Shown here: piece after piece, positions 41,887 to 49,915 of the stretch
How the letters are laid out: each line of letters begins with the position of its first letter
Position numbering within the stretch: position 1 is the stretch's first letter
Origin: Pirellulales bacterium
GTDB taxonomy: Bacteria > Planctomycetota > Planctomycetia > Pirellulales > UBA1268
NCBI GenBank assembly: GCA_018401745.1
Contig: JAGYJY010000009.1
Location: 1-49,915, forward strand
DNA length: 49,915 nt
Direction of reading: 5' to 3'
Translations under genes and position numbers: made by a program
The notes under the pieces: model-generated
Seen by the model: the letters and a program-made list of their open reading frames with translations, nothing else
What the model was told of the DNA's origin: nothing
The model's database searches: none

Positions 41887-43041
41887 ATGAGGGGAAGAAA
41901 TGACCGCTGGGCTCTCGTCTCGGTGGCTCTGATGCTCGTCGGCTGCACGCGGCAGCCCCCGCCGATCGCCGAGCTGCCGCCGCCGGAGGTGAGCGTCGCC
42001 CAGCCGGTCCGCCGGGAGGTGCTCGACCATGTGGTCTTCACGGGCAATGTCGAGGCGGTGCACGAGGTGGAGATCAAGGCCCGTGTCTCCGGCTTCGTCA
42101 CGGCCGTGCACTTCACCGATGGCCAGGCGGTGAGCGATGGCGACCTCCTCTTCACGATCGACGAGCGGCCCTTCGAGATCGCCCGCGACTCCGCCACCGC
42201 CGAGGTTGCCAAGCAGGAGGCGATCCTGGCTGAGCAGAAGAGCGAAGTCGTCCGCAAGGAGAAGCTGCTGCCCAAGGGGGCCGTCACCCAAGAGGAGTAT
42301 GAAATCGCCGTCGCCAAGCGGGATGCCAACGCCGCCATGCTCGCCGCAGCCAAGGCGCAGCTGGCCCAGGCAGAGCTCGACCTCTCCTTCTGCCGCGTGA
42401 CCTCGCCGGTCACCGGCCGCATCAGCAGGAGGTTTGTCGATGTGGGCGAGCTGGTCTCGGGCACCGAAGCCTCGGCCACCCGCCTGACAGCCGTCGCCAG
42501 CATCGATCCGGTCTATGTGGTCTTCGAAGCCGACGAGCGGTCGGTGATCCTCGCCCGCCAGCGGGCGGCGGCCAAGATGGCCGACACGGAAGAGCAGACT
42601 GTCGAGTGGCGAAACATTAAGGAGCTGGCGATCCCCGTCGACGTGCAGCTGGTCACCGACGAGGGCTTTCCGCGGCGGGGCGTGCTCGACTTTGTCGACA
42701 TCGCCGTCCTCGCGGGAACCGGCACGGTCCGCTGCCGGGCGGTGCTGGAAAACCCCGAGCGGCTGCTGATGCCGGGCATGTTTGTGCGGGCGCGGCTCCC
42801 CTTTGGCGACCCGCGGTCGGCCCTGCTCGTTCCTGAGCGGGCAATCGGCACCGATCAGGGCAACAAGTTTGTGTATGTGGTCGACGACAACAACCGCGTG
42901 GCGATCCGGCCGGTCAGCCTCGGCTTTCTCAGCGAGGGGCTGCGGGTGATCGATGCGGGGCTCAGCGAGGCCGACCGCGTGATCACCAGCGGCCTGACCC
43001 GTGTTCGTCCCGGCATCACCGTGCGACCCGACGACGCCTGA
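41887..43041 (+). CDS. RND efflux periplasmic adaptor lipoprotein
   Basis: ATG 41887 gives 384 residues with a lipobox (LMLVGC) at about residue 21, as in AcrA/MexA proteins. Lipoyl, hairpin, barrel and membrane-proximal domains follow: VVFTGNVEAVHEVEIKARVS, LLFTIDERPF, the long helical hairpin (EVAKQEAILAEQKSEVVRKE), CRVTSPVTGRISRRFVDVG and LVPERAIGTDQG. It links the RND pump to an outer-membrane channel. It is followed two bases later by the pump gene. No outer-membrane factor gene is in the window. The ORF extends upstream, but the lipobox fixes this start. Confidence 0.92.
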   Translation: MRGRNDRWALVSVALMLVGCTRQPPPIAELPPPEVSVAQPVRREVLDHVVFTGNVEAVHEVEIKARVSGFVTAVHFTDGQAVSDGDLLFTIDERPFEIARDSATAEVAKQEAILAEQKSEVVRKEKLLPKGAVTQEEYEIAVAKRDANAAMLAAAKAQLAQAELDLSFCRVTSPVTGRISRRFVDVGELVSGTEASATRLTAVASIDPVYVVFEADERSVILARQRAAAKMADTEEQTVEWRNIKELAIPVDVQLVTDEGFPRRGVLDFVDIAVLAGTGTVRCRAVLENPERLLMPGMFVRARLPFGDPRSALLVPERAIGTDQGNKFVYVVDDNNRVAIRPVSLGFLSEGLRVIDAGLSEADRVITSGLTRVRPGITVRPDDA

Positions 43042-43043
43042 GC

Positions 43044-46000
43044 ATGTTCTCCCATTTTTTTGCCGACCGGCCCGTCTTTGCCAGCGTGCTCTCGATCGTG
43101 ATCGTGATCGTGGGCCTGGTGGCACTTGCTGGCCTGCCGGTGGGGCAGTATCCCGAGATCGCCCCGCCGACAATCTCGATTCAGGCGGTCTACCCCGGCG
43201 CGAGCGCGAGCATCGTGGCCGACACCGTAACCACGCCGATTGAGCAGGAGGTCAACGGTGTTGAAAACATGCTCTACGTCTCGAGCAAGAGCAGCGGCGA
43301 TGGCATCGCCACGATCGACGTCACCTTCACCCTCGGCACCGACATCGACCAGGCGCAGGTGCTCACCCAAAACCGGGTCGCCATCGCCGAAGCCAAGCTG
43401 CCTGAAGAAGTGCGTCGCCAGGGCGTGACGGTCAAGAAGAAGTCGCCGAGCATCCTGCTGTGTGTAAACCTCACCTCGCCCGGCGGCCGCTACGACCAGC
43501 TGTATGTCAGCAACTACGCCACGCTGCAGGTGAAGGATGCCATCGCCCGGATTGCTGGCGTGGGCGACGTCGCTTTTCTCGGCGGCCGCGACTACGCGAT
43601 GCGGATCTGGCTCGACCCCGACAAGCTCGCCTCCCGCAGCCTCTCCGCTGGCGATGTGGTGCGGGCGCTCCGCGAGCAAAACGTGCAGGTGGCCGCTGGG
43701 CGACTCGGCAGTGAGCCGACCGCCGGCGTGGTCGACTTTCAGCTGCCGATCAACACCACCGGCCGGCTGCCAACGGCGGAAGAGTTTGCCGAGGTGATCG
43801 TGAAGGCCAGCGAGGGCGGCTCCGCAGAAGGGCCCGCGCGTTCTGCCGGCATCGTGCGGATCCGCGACATCGGTCGGGTCGAGCTCGGCGGCAAAGACGA
43901 GGAGATGGCCAGCCGGCTCGACGGGGAGCCCACGGTCACGATCGCCGTCTTCCAGCTGCCCGGCTCCAACGCGGTGGCCACCGCCAAGGCCATCCACGGC
44001 GAGATGGCCGCGCTTGCCCGCGACTTCCCCGAGGGCCTCAGCTACGCGATCAACTACGACACCACGGTGTTTGTGGAGGAGAGCGTGCAAGAAGTGATCA
44101 AGACGCTCTTCGAAGCGGTCGTGCTTGTATTTCTCGTGGTGCTGATCTTCCTGCAGGACTGGCGGGCCACGCTGATCCCGATGCTCGCCGTGCCGGTCTC
44201 GCTCGTTGGCACCTTGGCGGTGATGGCCGGCCTCGGCTTCTCCCTCAACAACCTCTCCCTGTTTGGCCTCGTGCTGGCGATCGGCATTGTGGTCGACGAC
44301 GCGATTGTGGTCGTGGAGAACGTCGAGCGATGGCTCTCGCAGGGGCTCTCCTCGCGAGAGGCGACGCGGAAGGCGATGAGCGAGGTCTCGGGGGCCTTGA
44401 TTGCCACGTCGCTGGCCCTGGTCAGCGTGTTTGTGCCGACGGCGTTTATCGCGGGCATCAGCGGGGAGTTTTACAAGCAGTTTGCCCTCACGATTGCCGC
44501 CAGCACCGTGATTTCCACCTTCAACTCGCTGACGCTCTCGCCGGCGATGGCGGTGGTGCTCTTTCGCGGCCACGAACAGGAGTCGGCCGCACACACCCGG
44601 TCGGCTGCCGCTCGCCAGGCCCTGCCGCAGGCGGGCGTGGCTCTGCTGGCCGGCCTGCTGGCGATCTGGCTGGTCGAAGACCGGGCGGTCGTGGCGGCGG
44701 GCAGCCTGCTGCCTGGCGGTCTTCCCGAAGCGGGTGCCGGGCAGGCTCTCCAGGGCGGGCTGTCGCTGGAGCTGCTCAGCTGGATCGTGCGGCTGACGGT
44801 GTTTTCCGCCGGGTGCGGTGCGGGCTGGCTGGCCGCTCCGCTGGTCAACCGGCTGCTGGCGGCCTTCTTTCGCGTCTTCAATCTCTTCTTTGCAATCACC
44901 ACCGGCGCCTACGGCGCCGCCGTCGGCAGGCTGGTGCGGCTGAGCATCGTGGTGATGGCGGTCTATCTCGGCCTGATGGGGCTGACCTACTTCGGCTTCA
45001 CGAGCGTGCCCACCGGCTTCATCCCCGAGCAGGACAAGGGCTACCTCATCGTCGACTGCACGCTGCCGGAAGGGGCGAGCCTGCAGCGGACCGATCCGGT
45101 GGTCAGGCAGCTGGAGCAGATGGCCCTGGAAACCCCCGGCGTCGCCCACGTGATCTCCGTCACCGGCTACTCGCTCGTCTCCAGCGTCAATCAGTCCAAT
45201 GCCGGCGGGATGTTTGTGCTGCTTGAGCCGTTCACCGAGCGGCGGATCGATGCCACGAAGTCGGCCAATGCGGTGCTTCGAGCGCTCCGCGCGAAGTTTG
45301 CCGCCATCCGCGAGGGCAGGGTGGTGGCCTTCGGAGCGCCGCCGGTCGACGGCCTCGGCCGCACCGGGGGCTTCAAGCTTGAGGTTCGCGATCGCACCAG
45401 CCAGGGGCCTGAGGCTCTGGATGCCGCAGCCAGGGCCCTCGTCGAGGCTGCCGCAGCCCAGCCGGGGCTCGCGGGCGTGTTCACGAGCTTTCGGGCCGAC
45501 CAGCCGCAGCTGTTTGTCGACATCGACCGCACCAAGGTGAAGGCCCAGGGGATCGACTTAGAGGAGGTCAACCGCACGCTGCAGGTGTTTCTCGGCGGAG
45601 CCTACGTCAACGACTTCACCGCCTTCGGCCGCAACTGGCAGGTCAAGGTGCAGGCCGATGCCCCCTTCCGGATGGCCGCAGAGGCGATCCAGCGGCTCAA
45701 GGTCCGAAACGCCGCCGGCGAGATGGTGCCGCTGGCGGCGGTGGCCACGATCCGCGACACCGCCGGCCCCGCGATCATCACCCGCTACAACCTCTATCCC
45801 GCCGCCGACATCTCCGGCGGCACGCTGCCGGGCACCAGCTCCGGCGAGGCAATCGCTCTGCTCGAGGCCCTCGCTGCCCCCCGCCGGCCGGCAAGGGCAC
45901 ACTCCCACCCGGCATGGACATCGAGTGGACGGAGCTGGCCCTGCAGCAGATCCTCGCTGGCGACACCGCCACGTTTGTGTTTCTGCTCGGCACGGTGTTC

Positions 46001-46462
46001 GTGTTTCTCGTGCTTGCCGCTCAGTATGAGAGCTGGTCGATGCCGCTGGCGGTGATCCTGATCGTGCCGATGTGCCTGCTCGCGGCGATCACCGGCGTCT
46101 GGGTGGCGGGCATGGCCAACACGATCTTCACGCAGATCGGCCTGGTGGTGCTCGTCGGCCTCTCGGCGAAAAACGCGATCCTGATCGTGGAGTTTGCCAA
46201 GCAGCGGGAAGATGCGGGGGTGCCCCGCGAGGAGGCGATCCTGCAGGCGGCCACCGACCGGCTGCGGCCGATCCTGATGACATCGCTCTCCTTTATTCTG
46301 GGGGTCGTGCCGCTGCTCTTGGGCCGGGGGGCCGGGGCGGAGATGCGGGTTTCCCTGGGAACCGCCGTCTTCTCGGGCATGCTCGGCGTGACCGTCTTCG
46401 GCATCTTCTTCACCCCCGTCTTCTACTGGGTGGTGATGCGGCTCGCCGGCCGCCGCCGCTGA
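43044..46462 (+). CDS. HAE1-type RND efflux permease, frameshifted near the 3' end
   Basis: Joined across one shift this is about 1,139 residues, an AcrB/MexB-like proton-driven drug exporter. The first frame starts FFADRPVFASVLSIVIVIVG and contains PPTISIQAVYPGAS, the GIVVDDAIVVVENVER strand with its two proton-relay Asp residues, and VPTGFIPEQDKGY. At a six-C run (45877-45882) the frame changes; the second continues LPPGMDIEWTELALQQIL and ends with AKNAILIVEFAKQREDAGVP and MRLAGRRR. One missing C explains it. Between the sixth and seventh standard helices there is an insert of about 110 residues with two extra hydrophobic segments (AGVALLAGLLAIWLV, RLTVFSAGCGAGWLAAPLV). Confidence 0.88.
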
Positions 46463-46466
46463 GCGT

Positions 46467-46901
46467 TCACCGCCGCGGCAGCGGGTTTTTCCAGCGAACG
46501 CCGGGAAAGCGACCAAAGTCGAGGTCCGCCGTGTGGATCTCGGCCCGATACTCAAGGGCCAGGGCCGCAATGTGAGCGTCGGTGGTCAGCGCCCCACCTG
46601 CCCCTGCCGCCCGCAGGCACGTCACCAGCGACGCCACATGGCCACCCCCTGGGGAGATCAGCCGCACGACGGGAGCTGTAAACCACGCCTCCACCCGCCG
46701 GCAGCTCTCATCCACGGAGAGAGGCTGCGCTAGCACGCGTGACGAGGTCGTCAGACGCAGAAACGCGAGCATCACCACCACAGGAATGCCCACATCATCC
46801 CGTCCAGTGAGCAGTGACTGCCACCAGACGGCCGCGGCGGCGTGGTCCGGATCAGCCTCGTTGTGGGCGTAGATGATCAGATTGGCGTCGGGAATGATCA
46901 T
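46467..46901 (-). CDS. vapC: PIN-domain toxin (VapC)
   Basis: This is a 144-residue PIN protein: MIIPDANLIIYAHNEADPDH at the start, a central TDAHIAALALEY and the terminal HTADLDFGRFPGVRWKNP. These carry the acidic residues of the VapC RNase active site. It starts in the ATGA overlap with the antitoxin and converges on the RND pump gene, whose stop is four bases away. The substrate RNA is unknown. Confidence 0.9.
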   Translation of the reverse strand: MIIPDANLIIYAHNEADPDHAAAAVWWQSLLTGRDDVGIPVVVMLAFLRLTTSSRVLAQPLSVDESCRRVEAWFTAPVVRLISPGGGHVASLVTCLRAAGAGGALTTDAHIAALALEYRAEIHTADLDFGRFPGVRWKNPLPRR

Positions 46902-47158
46902 CGCTCACGGGTGCCGGGGGCTGCCTCATCGATCTCCATCTCGTCGGCCAACTGCTGCAACCGCCGACGGTCGACACCGGGCTGATAGTCGGAGCGAAAG
47001 GGCATGAACGCCAACTCCGCGGGGACCGCAGGCGGCCCACCAGCCAAGCCGCGTCGAATCGCGTCGTTTACAGCCCGCTTGAAGCTCACCTGACTCTGGA
47101 CCATCTCCTTCTTCAGGAGCGTGAGCGTGTCGGGGTCGAGGGTGATCGTGGTTCGCAT
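46898..47158 (-). CDS. vapB: Ribbon-helix-helix antitoxin (VapB type)
   Basis: The 86-residue protein has an N-terminal ribbon-helix-helix: MRTTITLDPDTLTLLKKEM, then SFKRAVNDAIRRGLAG. The C-terminal half (YQPGVDRRRLQQLADEMEID) is the flexible toxin-binding part. It overlaps vapC by four bases. The upstream gap (47159-47229) leads into the cloverleaf repeat and should hold its promoter and operator; no clear palindrome was seen there. Confidence 0.88.
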   Translation of the reverse strand: MRTTITLDPDTLTLLKKEMVQSQVSFKRAVNDAIRRGLAGGPPAVPAELAFMPFRSDYQPGVDRRRLQQLADEMEIDEAAPGTRER

Positions 47159-47229
47159 GAGAGCATCATAGCATCAGCACTCCTGCAATCACGATGCCTC
47201 TCGCTCACGAATGCCCGAGACTCACGAAA

Positions 47230-47302
47230 CGGGACGGGTCCGCGGGTGCCGGAGGCACCTCGCCGCAGGCGAGGCCGCTTCGCGGCCCGAGGACCCGTCC
47301 CG
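47230..47302. repeat. Cloverleaf palindromic (REP-like) element 1
   Basis: A perfect 12-bp outer stem (CGGGACGGGTCC against GGACCCGTCCCG) encloses three perfect hairpins, each with a 3-nt loop: GGTGCC-GGA-GGCACC, CCTCGCC-GCA-GGCGAGG (sharing two bases with the first) and GGCCGC-TTC-GCGGCC. The overall form is a cloverleaf or four-way junction. A second copy is at 49757-49829 with the three inner hairpins in reverse order. Confidence 0.8.
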
Positions 47303-47347
47303 CTTGCGCCGACGTTTTCCGCAAAAAAGCATCGACGCACCACATTT

Positions 47348-47388
47348 CTACGGTTTTTGGCACGCGACGTGCACCGTCCTCTCCGTAG
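47348..47388. promoter_or_regulatory. Nested hairpin overlapping a sigma-54-like site
   Basis: CTACGG (47348) pairs with CCGTAG (47383), and inside this ACGGT...ACCGT and GCACG-CGA-CGTGC are also inverted repeats. The centre reads TGGCACGCGACGTGCA (47358-47373), which has the GG-N10-GC spacing of a -24/-12 promoter. It could be a promoter, an operator or simply a hairpin. The stretch from 47389 to 47596 shows no gene and no other structure apart from isolated GGTGA motifs. Confidence 0.35.
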
Positions 47389-47596
47389 CAGATTTTTTGA
47401 ACCCATTTCACGGAGTTGGTGACACGACAAACAGGCGTCCAAACACCTAGAGAGCAGCTTCCCAGGGCCCTGCGTGGGTATTTGGGTGAGTTGCGCGGCT
47501 TGGCATGGCTTGAAAACCGTGCTTTGGCTGTGTTGTAGGCGAATTTGGGCGGATGAGGCCCTTGAGGCCATCCAATGCGCTCCCGGAGCGGGCCGA

Positions 47597-47787
47597 TCTC
47601 ACCATTTTGGTGAGAACGCCACCGTTGTGGTGATGTCTCACCATTGTGGTGATTCACCATTTTGGTGATCACCAGACGGGTGAGGTGCATCACCACATTG
47701 GTGATCGCTTCACCAGACGAGTGAGACCTGCATTTTTGCCGGGAATTCACCCACCTCAGGAGGGAATAGCCCTCACACGGGTGGTGA
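47597..47787. promoter_or_regulatory. Array of 15-bp palindromes (candidate enhancer/UAS array)
   Basis: Seven palindromes of the type TCACCA-N3-TGGTGA start at 47599, 47619, 47638, 47654, 47669, 47690 and 47710; copies 1, 3, 4 and 6 have perfect 6-bp arms or longer (copy 1 has 8-bp arms), while 2, 5 and 7 have one or two arm mismatches. Starts are 15 to 21 bp apart. An eighth weak copy is at 47773-47787. The array lies about 120-250 bp upstream of the predicted start site of a sigma-54 promoter, the usual distance for sites of sigma-54 activators. No protein can be named as the binder. Confidence 0.75.
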
Positions 47788-47818
47788 GCGTGAGATTTTT
47801 GTGCCTCTGCGCACCTTT

Positions 47819-47835
47819 TGGCACGGCATCTGCTT
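47819..47835 (+). promoter_or_regulatory. Sigma-54 (-24/-12) promoter of the PEP-CTERM gene
   Basis: TGGCACGGCATCTGCTT matches the RpoN consensus (TGGCAC-N5-TTGCW) with only one change in the -12 part, and the GG and GC pairs are exactly 10 nt apart. Transcription should begin about 47845, giving a 35-nt leader with a GAGGAAAG ribosome binding site before the ATG at 47880. Confidence 0.75.
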
Positions 47836-47879
47836 CCCCATTTCTTCCGTTCACCCGGAAGCCTTGAGGAAAGACAGAA

Positions 47880-49598
47880 ATGCTCGTCGCCAGCCACCTT
47901 CGCCACACCGCCCGCCGCCTCGCCCGCCACGCCGTCAAGGCTGCCTCGCTCATCGTGGCCCTCGCCGTCTTCGCTCCGCACGCGGCCGCTCAGTGGACGC
48001 CTGGCAGCGAATACATGGCTTCGACGCTCGGAGCTGGCTCCTACTTCAACGCCCCCACCTTTGACGGCACTGCCGTCGGCTCGGGTGCGATGTCGATCGA
48101 GGCTTGGGTCAACCTCGGCTCGGGAGCCGATGCTGGCATCGTCCAACTGGAAAATGCGTTTGGCAACTCCATGTCCCTCTACACGGTCTGGGACGCCGGG
48201 AGTTCGAACCACCGCCTCTTCTACAAGAACACCAACGGCCCGTCCGCAGTCGATTTCGAGGCCTCGACGCGGATCACCCCCGGCACCTGGACGCATGTCG
48301 TCGGCTCCTACGACTCCGACGATGCCTTCGTGTTCGTCAACGGCACGTCCACCACAGACGGGTCGTGGAGCGGTGACTTCGGTGACGGCAACCGCTTGTT
48401 CAACACCAACACCTGGGGTCGGACCACCGCAACCGGCAGCACGCTGGATCTGGTCGGCCAGACGTCCGGGCTGCGGGTCTGGCGATCGTCGATCACACCC
48501 ACAACCACCAACAGCGTTGTCAACTTCGACCTCTCCGGTGCCGGTGTGACGCTCCTGGGCAACTTTCAGGTGGGCACGAACGGCAACACCACACCTCTGG
48601 TTGGTTCGCCGGTCGGGGGCAGCCTCTCCGCTCAAGGAGCAAGCGTTGGCTACACCAAAAACGGCACTGGCACCGTGACGGTGACCGTCGACAACTTCCA
48701 GCAGGGCCCGATCACGATCGAAGATGGCACGCTCGCTCTCGGCAACAACGGCACCGCCGGCTGGCTCAGCGGCAACGTGACCAACAATGGCACACTCAGC
48801 TTCAATCGCTCCGACGTCCGCGATTTCACCAACGTGATCTCCGGAACGGGTGCGGTCACAAAGCTGGCGAGCAGTAAGCTGACGCTCTCTGGTGCCAACA
48901 CCTACACGGGAGCCACGACCGTCTCCGCCGGCACGTTCTCGCTGACCGGCAGCATCGCGAGCGCCGCTACGGTGGCAGCCGGTGCAACGTTCGAAGGCAA
49001 CGGTATCAGCACCAGCAGCATCGCCGGAGCAGGCTCCGTCGCACCGGGCATCAACGGCACCACGCCCGACGAAGGCATCCTCACCTTCAGCAGCCTCGAC
49101 CCTTCGGCCAACACGTCCTTTGACCTGGAGTTCACGGCTACCGACCCGACCTACTCCGATGCCACCAACAGCGGCAACGACCTCATCCGTCTGACGGCAG
49201 CCACGGGCTTCGACGCCGCCATGACCTCCGCCAACGTGATCAACATCTACCTCAACGTCAACAGCCTGACCTTCGGTGATCAGTTCCGCGGCGGCTTTTT
49301 CACCGACACCCGCAGCAACTTTATCAGCTTGCTCCAGGACGCCACCGTCAACTACTTCCTCAAGGATGCCGGCGGATCCACCACCTACAATGGAGTGAAC
49401 TACAACGACGTCTCGAGCCTCGACTGGGTCCTGCAGACCGCCCCCGCGACGGCCAACTTCGCCGGCGGCACGGTCAACGGCCAGGTGCTCCAGGTCGTGC
49501 CGGAGCCCTCGAGCTTCGCCCTCGCTGGCTTCGCCATCGCTGGCCTCGCCATCGCCAGCTACCGCCGCCGCAAGGCCGCCGCCAAGAAGGCAGCCTGA
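47880..49598 (+). CDS. LamG and autotransporter-repeat PEP-CTERM surface protein
   Basis: The product has 572 residues with a long basic leader and signal peptide (about 1-37, ending HAAAQ). Residues about 60-220 resemble a LamG/concanavalin-like beta sandwich: GAMSIEAWVNLGSGADAGIV, GTWTHVVGSYDSDDAFVFVN. Residues about 270-390 carry autotransporter-associated beta-strand repeats (LTLSGANTYTGATTVSAGTF, GSIASAATVAAGATFEGNG). The C-terminus has VPEPSSFALAG, a hydrophobic helix and a basic end (YRRRKAAAKKAA), the exosortase sorting signal. It is probably a carbohydrate-binding or adhesive surface protein. Regulation is suggested by the sigma-54 promoter and palindrome array directly upstream, and an intrinsic terminator follows. 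No other gene is in the unit. Confidence 0.9.
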   Translation: MLVASHLRHTARRLARHAVKAASLIVALAVFAPHAAAQWTPGSEYMASTLGAGSYFNAPTFDGTAVGSGAMSIEAWVNLGSGADAGIVQLENAFGNSMSLYTVWDAGSSNHRLFYKNTNGPSAVDFEASTRITPGTWTHVVGSYDSDDAFVFVNGTSTTDGSWSGDFGDGNRLFNTNTWGRTTATGSTLDLVGQTSGLRVWRSSITPTTTNSVVNFDLSGAGVTLLGNFQVGTNGNTTPLVGSPVGGSLSAQGASVGYTKNGTGTVTVTVDNFQQGPITIEDGTLALGNNGTAGWLSGNVTNNGTLSFNRSDVRDFTNVISGTGAVTKLASSKLTLSGANTYTGATTVSAGTFSLTGSIASAATVAAGATFEGNGISTSSIAGAGSVAPGINGTTPDEGILTFSSLDPSANTSFDLEFTATDPTYSDATNSGNDLIRLTAATGFDAAMTSANVINIYLNVNSLTFGDQFRGGFFTDTRSNFISLLQDATVNYFLKDAGGSTTYNGVNYNDVSSLDWVLQTAPATANFAGGTVNGQVLQVVPEPSSFALAGFAIAGLAIASYRRRKAAAKKAA

Positions 49599-49636
49599 GC
49601 CACGCACCGAACAACCACCACACCAAACCACCACTG

Positions 49637-49666
49637 AAACCCCGGCTCGGCAGAGTCGGGGTTTTT
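49637..49666 (+). terminator. Intrinsic terminator after the PEP-CTERM gene
   Basis: AAACCCCGGCTC and GAGTCGGGGTTT form a 12-bp stem (one G-U pair) with a GGCA loop, followed by further T residues. It lies 39 nt after the stop codon. Confidence 0.85.
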
Positions 49667-49756
49667 CATGCGCCCGCTAGGAAGCCAGAGGCTGCTGAAG
49701 GCTTGCTAACCTCGCCGCCTCCCGCCGCGGGGTGGACCGTAGGTGACCGGATTGAA

Positions 49757-49829
49757 CGGGACAGGTCCTGGGGCCGCACAGCGGCCTCGGCTCCGCCGAG
49801 GTGCCTCCGGCACCCCAAGACCCGTCCCG
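49757..49829. repeat. Cloverleaf palindromic (REP-like) element 2
   Basis: An 11-bp outer stem (CGGGACAGGTC against GACCCGTCCCG, one A-C mismatch) encloses three hairpins with 3-nt loops: GGCCGC-ACA-GCGGCC, CCTCGGC-TCC-GCCGAGG and GGTGCC-TCC-GGCACC. The order is the reverse of element 1, while the sequence after the outer stem (CGCTTGC...CGAC) matches element 1 in direct orientation. The remaining 49830-49915 bases show nothing I recognise. Confidence 0.8.
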
Positions 49830-49915
49830 CTTGCTCCCCGACTTCCCGCACGCAGAGCCCTCCGTAGCCCACGGCCGCAGATCGCCGCGAAGCGGCGAAC
49901 AGGCCATCCTCAACA

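Noticed and set aside
41100..42503. A 467-codon minus-strand frame
   Set aside because: It is antisense to the Phd/PIN pair and the adaptor gene and has no domain features.
42855..45149. A 764-codon open frame on the minus strand over the RND operon
   Set aside because: It is antisense to two well-recognised genes and is composed of His/Arg/Asp/Gly-rich sequence typical of antisense frames in GC-rich DNA.
47597..47724. CRISPR array
   Set aside because: Repeats are only 15 bp, degenerate, palindromic and 15-21 bp apart from start to start, leaving no true spacers. No cas genes are present.
47597..47724. Iteron-type replication origin
   Set aside because: The repeats are palindromic with no neighbouring replication initiator gene or long AT-rich stretch; their position before a sigma-54 promoter fits regulation better.
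47205..49634. An 809-codon open frame on the minus strand
   Set aside because: It is antisense to the LamG/PEP-CTERM gene, crosses its terminator and upstream palindromes, and reads as Gly/Ala/Val/Arg-rich sequence without a domain. High GC content keeps the antisense frame open.

Overview
The window looks like a GC-rich chromosome segment from a planctomycete, probably Pirellulales. It carries three DUF1559 pseudopilin-like proteins, two PEP-CTERM proteins, a secreted sulfatase, a Gly/Pro/Arg-rich TPR protein of a type common in this phylum, and a MoxR/DUF58/transglutaminase block. This placement comes from family content only; no rRNA or tRNA gene was recognised.

Layout. 1-1.5 kb: an AbiEi/AbiEii-type toxin-antitoxin pair with a perfect inverted repeat before the antitoxin; the toxin runs off the left edge. 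1.5-5.4 kb: a decayed stretch with IS91 transposase fragments, the N-terminus of a GH63 glucosidase, an intact lipoprotein gene, a zinc-type COG0523 (CobW) locus in which the GTPase and a WD40 gene are fused by deletion in front of an intact DUF1826 gene, and a broken Uma2 gene. 5.6-9.8 kb: secreted SnoaL-like and TPR proteins and an AraC regulator. 9.9-15.2 kb, minus strand: a sulfatase, then a likely metal-handling block (DUF4198, DUF1559, Cys-rich protein, His/Asp-rich DUF1559). 15.5-16.5 kb: a nucleotidyltransferase-fold gene with a small partner. 16.5-18.3 kb: xseA-xseB. 18.4-24.7 kb: DUF58, transglutaminase-like, MoxR and permease genes. 24.8-32.7 kb: amidohydrolase and housekeeping genes (DAHP synthase, FeS photolyase, MogA/MoaB, HemB, QueD, HisI) with remnants between mogA and hemB. 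32.9-37.3 kb: a MacB-like/HlyD-like pair facing a DUF1559/PEP-CTERM/Cys-rich block that echoes the first metal block. 37.8-41.7 kb: a DUF4143 ATPase, a Uma2 gene beside two copies of a 102-bp repeat, a membrane-anchored protein and a Phd/PIN toxin-antitoxin pair. 41.9-47.2 kb: an RND efflux operon followed by a convergent VapBC pair. 47.2-49.9 kb: a LamG/autotransporter-repeat PEP-CTERM gene with an unusual control region.

The most striking signal is upstream of that last gene. Seven 15-bp palindromes of the type TCACCA-N3-TGGTGA lie at 47597-47724, a further weak copy lies at 47773, and a near-consensus sigma-54 promoter (-24/-12) sits at 47819-47835. This reads as an enhancer array for an unknown sigma-54 activator that controls a surface protein. 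Gene and control region lie between two cloverleaf-shaped palindromic repeats (47230-47302 and 49757-49829) whose inner hairpins are in opposite order. A second theme is a pair of loci encoding paralogous secreted Cys-rich proteins next to DUF1559 proteins.

At least five genes have single-base frameshifts or out-of-frame overlaps, three of them in homopolymer runs, so base-calling errors are possible and broken genes should be read with that in mind.
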